This document shows, one piece after another, positions 1-6,095 of a DNA stretch of 6,095 nucleotides. Positions within the stretch are counted from its first letter, which is position 1. Every line of letters begins with the position of its first letter. A program made the position numbers and the translations under genes. Source of the stretch: Sphingopyxis sp. (GTDB taxonomy: Bacteria > Pseudomonadota > Alphaproteobacteria > Sphingomonadales > Sphingomonadaceae); assembly GCA_012035435.1 (NCBI GenBank), contig JAAUPH010000152.1:1-6095 (forward strand). Reading direction: 5' to 3'. Below the pieces are notes generated by a model, which worked only from the letters and a program-made list of their open reading frames with translations, was not told the origin of the DNA and ran no database searches.

Positions 1-2
1 CG

Positions 3-308
3 GCTGACGGCTGGCGATGCCTGTGCGGCATCTGGCCTATGCGGACCGATATTGCCGCGGCGCAGGATTGCTGGTTGCTTGGTGGAAGCGAAGGCGATGC
101 GGTCCATGCTGCGGCGCTGCTGCGCGATTGGTCAGCGCCCCGCTTTCCACTGAAGGGCGGCATGTTGGTGGCGCGCGGGATCGGGGCTGGCCCGGAGGTT
201 GCGCGGCTTTTGCAAGAGATTGAAGGGCGGTGGGTCGCGTCCAACTTTCCGGATGGAGCCGTGCTGGCCGCGCTGGTGGATCAGACCGTCGCCGACGCCC
301 GCCAATAG
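3..308 (+). CDS. cca: CCA tRNA nucleotidyltransferase, C-terminal fragment (5' end outside window)
   Basis: This is the last part of a tRNA nucleotidyltransferase, the enzyme that adds or repairs the 3'-CCA end of tRNAs in the cytoplasm. The catalytic head lies outside the window. What remains matches the C-terminal tRNA-binding tail of the alphaproteobacterial form. Its hallmarks are the run PRFPLKGGMLVARG, then GPEVARLLQEIEGRWV and a closing NFPDG segment, ending at TAG 306-308. The frame is convincing from about position 39 onward. Upstream, the same frame gives an unlikely stretch rich in Trp and Cys. A family-like RHLAY appears instead in another frame at 26-40, so the first 40 or so bases may contain indels. 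The 3' end overlaps the convergent GGDEF-EAL gene by 28 bp. The family call rests on recognised tail motifs only. Confidence 0.75.
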   Translation, partial: ADGWRCLCGIWPMRTDIAAAQDCWLLGGSEGDAVHAAALLRDWSAPRFPLKGGMLVARGIGAGPEVARLLQEIEGRWVASNFPDGAVLAALVDQTVADARQ

Positions 309-1983
309 CGAAGGGCGTCGAGCGGCTGCATCGGCCGCGCAAAATAATAGCCCTGACCATAGTTGCAGCCGATGGCGTCGAGCGCGGCGGCTTGTTCAGC
401 CGTTTCAACGCCCTCTGCCGTAGTCTGCATCTCAAGCGCTTCGGCGAGGCTCTGGATCGTGCGCACGATGGCGGCCTTGTCTTTGTCCTGCGTCATCCGG
501 TCAACGAAACTGCGGTCGATTTTGAGCACGTCGAGCGGCAGTTCCTGAAGATAGGCGAGGTTGGAGTAGCCGGTTCCGAAGTCATCCATCGCGATGCGCG
601 CGCCGAGCGATTTGAGCTCGCGCAGAACGGATAAAGCAACGTCCGGATCGCCGATAATAGCGCTTTCGGTCAGCTCGATCATCAGCCGGTCGGCGCTGAC
701 CTGGTTGTCGCCCAGAGCCTGGCGGACGATGGCGGCAACGTCATCGCGGGCCAGCTGGATCGCCGACACGTTGACCGCGATATACGCGGGGACAACTACT
801 CCGCCATTTTCGCGGTCCCATCTGGCCAGCGTGCGCGCGGCGGCCTGAATAACCCATTGGCCGAGCGGGACGATCAGGCCGGAGTCTTCGGCGACCGGGA
901 TGAATTCCGCTGGGGAAATCATCTGGCCATCGCTGCGCTGCCACCGAGCGAGCGCTTCGAATCCGGCGACGCTGCGGGTTGCAAGCTCGATCAGCGGCTG
1001 AAATGCCAGTTGCAGCCCGTCGGTTTCAATCGCACTGCGCAGCGCGGTTTCGAGCGCGAAGCGATTGGTCGAGAGATTGGCGGTTTCGGGTTCGTAGATT
1101 TCGATCCGGTCGGTCTGTTTGGCCCGCTTCAGCGCGATCTGGGCATGGCGCAGCAGGTCGGCCACGTCGAGGTTGGCGGCGGGCTGAATGGCGCAGCCGA
1201 CGCCGCAATCGATACTGACTTTGAGCTCGCCGATACGGAATGGGTGATCGAAAGCGCCGCGAATCCGGCGGGAAATTTCACGAACGTCGATTTTGCCAGC
1301 TCCGATCCGAGTGGCGATGGCGAATTCATCGCCGCCGGTGCGAGCCAGTATGTCCTCACTGCGCAGGCTCGATTGCAAGCGACGGGCGACGGTAATCAGC
1401 AATTCGTCGCCGGCCATCGGACCAATATGTTCGTTGATACGGCTGAAACGTGACAGATCGATCAACAGCAGCGCAAAATCGCCACTGGTGTCGCTCGCCA
1501 TGCTGCACGCTTCAAGCGCCTCCTCAAGCCCGGCGCGGTTGGGCAGGCCGGTGAGACTGTCCGACAGCAGCTCGCGGCGCAAATTGCGCTCGGTGTGCAG
1601 TTCCTGCGTGCGATCGACGAACGACAGCAAGAACAGCGGCGGCGTGGTGCCAGGCTGTTCGACGGGCGCCAGCGCGGCACGAAATTCGCGACCCGAAAGG
1701 CCATGCCCGATTGTGCAATTTGTTTCTGCGTCGGTCGGTCTGCCCTCCGCAGCATCGTCGAGCAGCTGCGTGAGCGCCGAGGGTAGGCCCAAACCAGTTG
1801 GCGAGAGCTTGAGCGTTCGAACAGATGATTGCTGGCGTGCAGGTGAAAATGCCCGCGCGCGAGCGGGCGAAGCAGCGCTGCGGCGATGGGCATCGCCGCC
1901 AGCCAAGCTTGCGGTTGCGGTCCGGTGTGTGGATGGCTTTCCACCTTGCCCGGTATTTGTGTGTGAGGTTGCGACCTGCCCAT
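281..1983 (-). CDS. PAS-like/GGDEF/EAL cyclic-di-GMP signalling protein, frameshifted near its N terminus
   Basis: This is a predicted bifunctional c-di-GMP turnover protein of about 567 residues if one base is restored near 1813. Numbering below assumes that repair and a start at ATG 1983. Residues 27-126 look PAS-like (WLAAMPIAAALLRP, then LLSFVDRT). The GGDEF domain spans about 143-300, with GGDEF at 217-221, the inhibitory-site motif RSED at 208-211, and D176, N184 and D193 matching the PleD metal- and guanine-contact positions. The usual Lys of DxDxFK is Ser181. The EAL domain spans about 308-557. Its phosphodiesterase residues all appear present: E343 (FEALARW), N405, E437, D467-D468 (DDFGTGYSNL), K488, E524 and Q544. 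No membrane segment is evident, so it is probably cytosolic. As written, the main frame runs open from ATG 2035, but its first 70 or so residues are Ala/Arg/Ser-rich and fit no domain. The PAS-like start lies in the other frame. Phosphodiesterase activity is the safer prediction, and cyclase activity is uncertain. Confidence 0.88.
1800..1818 (-). other. Probable frameshift in the PAS-like segment of the GGDEF-EAL gene
   Basis: On the minus strand, the frame starting at ATG 1983 reads a PAS-like run that ends in SNHLFER at about 1813. The frame that continues to the GGDEF and EAL domains takes up with KLSPTGLGLPS. Restoring one C after the CGC codon (1815-1813) joins them as LFER-LKLSPTG. This corresponds to TGAGG instead of TGAG on the plus strand. 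The exact base cannot be fixed without homologues or reads. Confidence 0.7.
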
Positions 1984-2038
1984 GCGGAGCAGGGTTAATG
2001 TACAGCCGTAAATAAACGATTGCTGATAGCGACATCGC

Positions 2039-2067
2039 CGTAACGAAATACCAAAATTGCCGTTACG
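2039..2067. repeat. 7-bp inverted repeat between parC and the GGDEF-EAL gene
   Basis: Perfect arms CGTAACG (2039-2045) and CGTTACG (2061-2067) flank a 15-base AT-rich spacer. The element lies just after the parC stop codon and 56-84 bp upstream of the preferred ATG 1983, in a gap of about 87 bp. No T-run follows it in the parC direction, so it does not look like a standard intrinsic terminator. An operator site for the c-di-GMP gene is possible but unsupported beyond symmetry and position. Confidence 0.4.
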
Positions 2068-3488
2068 TAGTTATCCGAACCGATTGTCCCGCGGAAAGCC
2101 GGTCGGCGGCATGCGTCCTGCGGCACCACGCGCGACCCTCCACGGGGTCATGTCGGCTTCGGTCCGGGTCCGTCCGGTCTCGCCGCCCATTGCCCAGCTG
2201 AGGCCATCGGCGAGGGTGAAGCTGGTGGCATCGGATAGCCCCCCATCGCGATAGCGTTGCAGCATCACGCCTTGGCCGCGGCCCATGACGGGGACTTCAC
2301 TGATCGGGAAGACGACGAGTTTGCGGTTCTCGCCGACCACGGCGATGCTGTCGTGCTCCGCTGCGAGCTGGCGGATGACTGCAAGGCGTGACTTGGGGCG
2401 GAGGTTGACGACGCCGCGGCCCTTGCGCGTTTCGGCGATGACATCCTGCGCCTCGACCACGAAGCCGTGGCCGCTCGACTGCGCTACGAGCAGTTTTACC
2501 CCAGCGGTGGCGGTGATGAGCGCGGTGACATTGGCGTCGCTGTCGATGTCAACCATTAGGCGCACTGGTTCACCGAAACCGCGCCCGCCGGGCAGTTTGT
2601 CGGCGCCGAGCGTGTAAAAGCGGCCGTCGCTGACCGCGATCAGCAGCTTGTCGGTCGTTTGGGCGTGCGCAGCAAAGGCGAGCTCGTCGCCCTCCTTGAA
2701 TTTGAACTCGGCCCATTGGTCGGGCGCGACATGGCCGCGCTGGGCTCGGATCCAGCCGCGTTTGGACAGGATGACGGTGACCGGTTCCTTCTCGATCATC
2801 GCATCCAAAGGAATGTCGCGCGCCGGGGCGGCTTCGGCAATGGTCGTACGGCGCGCGCCGAGCAGCGTTTCGAGACCATAGACCGCGCGTAGGGCCGTGA
2901 GGTCTTTTTTGAGGCGGGTGCGCTGGCGGGCGGGGCTTTCGACCAGCCTGGTGAGGTCTTCCCGTTCAGCCATCAGGTCCGCCTGTTCGCGTTTCAGCTC
3001 CATTTCCTCAAGCTTGCGCAGGCTGCGCAGCCGCATGTTCAGAATCGCTTCGGCTTGGCGGTCGGTCAGGCTGAACTCGGCGATCATGACGGCCTTGGGT
3101 TCATCCTCTGTCCGGATAATTTCGATTATGCGGTCGAGGTTGAGGAAGGCAATGAGATAGCCTGCGACGAGTTCAAGCCGGTCGTCAATCTTGGCAATGC
3201 GGTGCTGGGCGCGGCGGACGAGGACGATGATTTGGTGCTGTAGCCACTCGGTCAGCAGTTCGACAAGGCCCATGACGCGCGGCGTGCGATCGGCATCAAG
3301 GACGTTGAGGTTGAGCGCGAACCGGCTTTCCAAATCGGTCAGGCGGTAGAGGCTTTCTTTCAGCACCTCCGGGTCGACGTTGCGGCTTTTAGGTTCGAGG
3401 ACGATGCGAATGACAGCGTCGGATTCGTCGCGAACATCCTCCAGGATCGGGAGTTTCTTGTCGGCGATCAGCTGAGCGATTTGTTCGA

Positions 3489-4361
<873 letters not shown>

Positions 4362-4371
4362 GGTCGACGCG

Positions 4372-4400
4372 CCGATAGCAAGGGGAAGGGCGCTTGGCAA
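4372..4400 (-). promoter_or_regulatory. Weak candidate sigma70-type promoter for parC
   Basis: On the minus strand, TTGCCA (4400-4395) is followed after 17 bases by TATCGG (4377-4372), close to the parC ATG at 4361. The resulting leader would be only a few bases long. The -35 match is fair and the -10 match is poor. On the plus strand the overlapping TTGGCA (4394-4399), 17 bases and TAGCGA give an even weaker mirror candidate toward the acyltransferase gene. I infer only that the gap of about 80 bp must hold both divergent promoters. Confidence 0.2.
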
Positions 4401-4428
4401 AGCCTGTCGCTGCGGCTAGCGAGAGGGG

Positions 4429-4441
4429 AGGGGAGAGACAT
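4429..4441 (+). promoter_or_regulatory. Strong ribosome binding site selecting a TTG start for the acyltransferase
   Basis: A purine run with GGGGAGGGGAGAG (ending at 4436) lies upstream. Its GGGAG core (4431-4435) sits 6 bases before the in-frame TTG at 4442. The in-frame ATG at 4454 would be 18 bases away with only a weak local site. A second TTG at 4394 also has a purine run ahead of it (4380-4390), but that start would place the 5' end back toward parC and add residues not typical of the family. Confidence 0.55.
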
Positions 4442-5056
4442 TTGTCGAACGAGATGGATGATGCGCCGGGCGTGGTCGCGCGGCTGGTGCGCTGGATCTT
4501 GATACGGCCCTATCGCTGGGGCCAATGGACCGTGGTCGGCACCGTGCCGGAACCGCGCAAATTCGTGCTGATCGCCGCGCCGCACACCAGCAACTGGGAT
4601 TTTCCCAATTTTCTGGGGCTGACGACGGATCTGGGTGTCCGGCCCTATTTTATGGGCAAATTGTCGCTGTTCCGCTGGCCGATGGCGGGGTTCATGCGGC
4701 AAATGGGCGGCATCCCAATCGACCGCAAATCTTCGCAAAATTATGTCCAGGCGATGGTCGACGAATTTCAACGCCGCAAAGAATTTATCCTGACCGTCGC
4801 GCCCGAGGGGACGCGGGGGAAGACGAAGCGGTGGAAGACTGGATTTTATCAGATTGCGCTCGCGGCCAAGGTGCCGCTGGTCGTTGGCATGATGGATTAT
4901 GGCCGCAAAACCGGCGGGCTTGGCCCCATGATTTGGCCCACTGGCGACTTTCGCGCCGATATGGAAAAGGTGCTGGCGGTGTACCGTGAGTGCATTCCCA
5001 AATTTCCAGATCGTGCAGTCACCAGTATCGACGATATCGTCGGGGACGCGGCCTGA
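4442..5056 (+). CDS. PlsC-type lysophospholipid (1-acyl-glycerol-3-phosphate) acyltransferase family protein
   Basis: This predicted acyltransferase transfers an acyl chain to a lysophospholipid or related glycerol backbone at the inner membrane. It has 204 residues from TTG 4442. The family signatures occur in the usual order. The catalytic HX4D is H48-TSNW-D53. GGIPIDR (89-95) is the third conserved block. APEGTRGK (120-127) carries the EGTR substrate-binding motif, followed by PLVVGMMDYG. There is no clear N-terminal transmembrane helix, but the Arg/Trp-rich start (ARLVRWILIRPYRW) could lie on the membrane surface. It is divergent from parC, and the DUF1295 gene follows about 150 bp downstream on the same strand. 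The short length and the lack of a membrane anchor mean the acceptor lipid is uncertain. It may be an accessory paralogue rather than the main PlsC, so no gene symbol is given. Confidence 0.85.
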   Translation: MSNEMDDAPGVVARLVRWILIRPYRWGQWTVVGTVPEPRKFVLIAAPHTSNWDFPNFLGLTTDLGVRPYFMGKLSLFRWPMAGFMRQMGGIPIDRKSSQNYVQAMVDEFQRRKEFILTVAPEGTRGKTKRWKTGFYQIALAAKVPLVVGMMDYGRKTGGLGPMIWPTGDFRADMEKVLAVYRECIPKFPDRAVTSIDDIVGDAA

Positions 5057-5077
5057 AATTTTCGCTTTCCTACATGG

Positions 5078-5183
5078 TGCGCCCCTGCGAAGGCAGACGG
5101 ACATCCGTGGAGATTGCGATGCATGCCCCGGATGGTTGGTGCCGACGGTTGAGGTGATGGGCCCCTGCCTTTGCAAGGGCGCA
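5078..5183. repeat. Inverted pair of REP-like palindromic intergenic repeats
   Basis: Two 28-base units, 5078-5105 on the plus strand and 5156-5183 on the minus strand, match at 22 of 28 positions when one is reversed. They are separated by 50 bases. Each has a small hairpin with a purine loop: CTGC-GAAG-GCAG at 5085-5096, and on the minus strand CCCTTGC-AAAG-GCAGGGG at 5179-5162 with one T-G wobble. The pair fills most of the gap between the acyltransferase and DUF1295 genes. The arrangement resembles REP/BIME elements. No T-tract supports a terminator call. I see no gene in this gap. Confidence 0.6.
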
Positions 5184-5208
5184 GTGGTGTTTTGGGGGAA
5201 CAGCGCGG

Positions 5209-6024
5209 ATGACGGAGATTTTGACCCTTCTTGTCATTAACTTGCTTGGCCTGCTCGCGGTGATCCTGATCCTGTGGCGCTATGCCTGTGCGATTCGGGA
5301 CGCGAGTTTTATCGATGCTTTCTGGGCGTTCGGGATGGTGTTGCTGGCGTGGGGGACGGCGTTGCAGGTCGGCAGCGGCGGGCAGCGCGGGGCACTGATT
5401 TTGGGGCTGACGACATTGTGGGGGCTGCGGCTGTCGTGGCATTTGTGGGTCCGCTGGCGCGCGCATGGCGAAGATCCGCGCTATATCAAAATCATCGGCG
5501 GGCCGATGGAAAAGAATGGGTGGAGCTGGGAGCGGACCGCGCTGCAGATCGTGTTTCTGCTGCAGATGCCGCTGCTCTTCATCACCTGTTTGCCGGCGCA
5601 GCTGGGGGTCTATGCCTCGGCGCAGGATGGCGGGTTGCCGCTGGGGTTCCTCGCCATTTTGGGGACACTGGTTGCGTTGATCGGCATCGCGTTTGAGACG
5701 ATTGGTGATGCGCAGTTGAAGGCGTTTCGCGCCGATCCGGCCAACAAAGGCCGGGTGCTCGACACCGGGCTGTGGCGCTATACCCGGCATCCCAATTATT
5801 TCGGCGATGCGGCGACCTGGTGGGGCATCTGGATGATTGCGGCCGATGCCGGGTTGTGGGTGGCGCTGGCGGGGTTGATCGGACCGGTGTTTTTGACGTT
5901 TACGCTGACAAGGTGGTCGGGGAAGGCATTGTTGGAAAAGGGGCTCAAGCGGTCGCGGCCTGAATATTTGGATTATATCAAGCGCACGTCCGGGTTTTTC
6001 CCTTGGCCGCCCAAGCGGGGGTGA
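5209..6024 (+). CDS. DUF1295 domain integral membrane protein (steroid 5-alpha-reductase-like fold)
   Basis: This is a 271-residue polytopic membrane protein of the DUF1295 family, distantly related to steroid 5-alpha-reductases and isoprenylcysteine methyltransferases. Hydrophobic segments lie roughly at 4-23, 36-52, 61-80, 111-128, 144-163 and 213-234. The family signature is clear: FRADPANKGR (173-182), then DTGLWRYTRHPNYFGD (185-200) followed by WWGIW, which is the conserved cofactor-binding-like end of this superfamily. The C terminus YLDYIKRTSGFFPWPP is also typical. ATG 5209 is supported by a GGGGGAA site about 8 bases upstream (5194-5200). The reaction is not established for the family; a lipid or isoprenoid reductase or methyltransferase role is only inferred from fold kinship. 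Lying downstream of a lipid acyltransferase is compatible with membrane lipid metabolism but does not prove it. Confidence 0.9.
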   Translation: MTEILTLLVINLLGLLAVILILWRYACAIRDASFIDAFWAFGMVLLAWGTALQVGSGGQRGALILGLTTLWGLRLSWHLWVRWRAHGEDPRYIKIIGGPMEKNGWSWERTALQIVFLLQMPLLFITCLPAQLGVYASAQDGGLPLGFLAILGTLVALIGIAFETIGDAQLKAFRADPANKGRVLDTGLWRYTRHPNYFGDAATWWGIWMIAADAGLWVALAGLIGPVFLTFTLTRWSGKALLEKGLKRSRPEYLDYIKRTSGFFPWPPKRG

Positions 6025-6042
6025 TTGGCTGTGCCGCCGCGC

Positions 6043-6060
6043 CTCCGGCGAAAGCCGGAG
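6043..6060. repeat. Perfect 7-bp hairpin with GAAA tetraloop after the DUF1295 gene
   Basis: CTCCGGCGAAAGCCGGAG folds into a perfect 7-bp GC-rich stem capped by GAAA (GNRA type), 19 bp after the DUF1295 stop codon. The following bases (tcaggcgg) contain no T-run, so it is not a standard intrinsic terminator, although it could protect the mRNA 3' end. Its loop and stem size resemble the units at 5078-5183, suggesting a related repeat family. I see no further gene start in the remaining bases to 6095. Confidence 0.6.
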
Positions 6061-6095
6061 TCAGGCGGAGAGCGCGGTGTATGTCCGGCCCGCTT

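Noticed and set aside
857..1453. Plus-strand open frame of 198 codons opposite the GGDEF-EAL gene
   Set aside because: It is antisense to a confident domain-bearing gene, matches no family I recognise, and long antisense frames are expected at this GC content.
1293..2015. Plus-strand open frame of 240 codons opposite the N-terminal half of the GGDEF-EAL gene
   Set aside because: Its product is Ser/Arg-rich low-complexity sequence with no domain, and it is antisense to the PAS/GGDEF coding region.
4897..5790. Minus-strand open frame of 297 codons across the DUF1295 gene and its upstream gap
   Set aside because: It has Gln/Pro/Arg-rich composition typical of a shadow frame, and it spans both the repeat region and a clear membrane protein gene on the other strand.
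6043..6060. Intrinsic terminator for the DUF1295 gene
   Set aside because: The stem is strong but no T-run follows on the plus strand, so I list it as a palindromic repeat instead.

Overview
This is a GC-rich window with densely packed housekeeping-type genes. It most likely comes from an alphaproteobacterium of the Sphingomonadales. That placement is an inference from the ParC sequence style, a GGDEF-EAL protein with an N-terminal PAS-like segment, the DUF1295 membrane protein, and short intergenic palindromes with GAAA-type loops. Nothing in the window proves a genus.

Layout. (1) Positions 1-308, plus strand: the 3' end of a CCA tRNA nucleotidyltransferase gene, entering from outside the window. 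(2) Positions 281 to about 1983, minus strand: a PAS-like/GGDEF/EAL cyclic-di-GMP protein that overlaps (1) tail to tail by 28 bp. (3) Positions 2071-4361, minus strand: parC, topoisomerase IV subunit A, split into two reading frames by a missing base near 3527/3528. (4) Positions 4442-5056, plus strand: a PlsC-type lysophospholipid acyltransferase, divergent from parC. (5) Positions 5209-6024, plus strand: a DUF1295 integral membrane protein. Repeat-type palindromes lie between (4) and (5) (5078-5183) and after (5) (6043-6060).

How the genes relate. They do not form one pathway. They cover tRNA 3'-end maturation, c-di-GMP signalling, chromosome decatenation and membrane lipid functions. parC and the c-di-GMP gene run in the same direction with a gap of about 87 bp and could share a transcript. 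The acyltransferase and DUF1295 genes also run together, but a repeat-bearing gap of about 150 bp separates them.

The most notable point is that reading frames break repeatedly. parC and the PAS-like segment of the GGDEF-EAL gene can each be restored by adding one base, in both cases turning plus-strand TGAG into TGAGG. The first 40 or so bases of the cca fragment also do not read cleanly in one frame. Topoisomerase IV is normally essential, so uncorrected single-base deletions in the assembly are the most economical explanation, although real mutations cannot be excluded. I found no mobile element, CRISPR array, tRNA, rRNA or defence system, and no convincing undescribed system.
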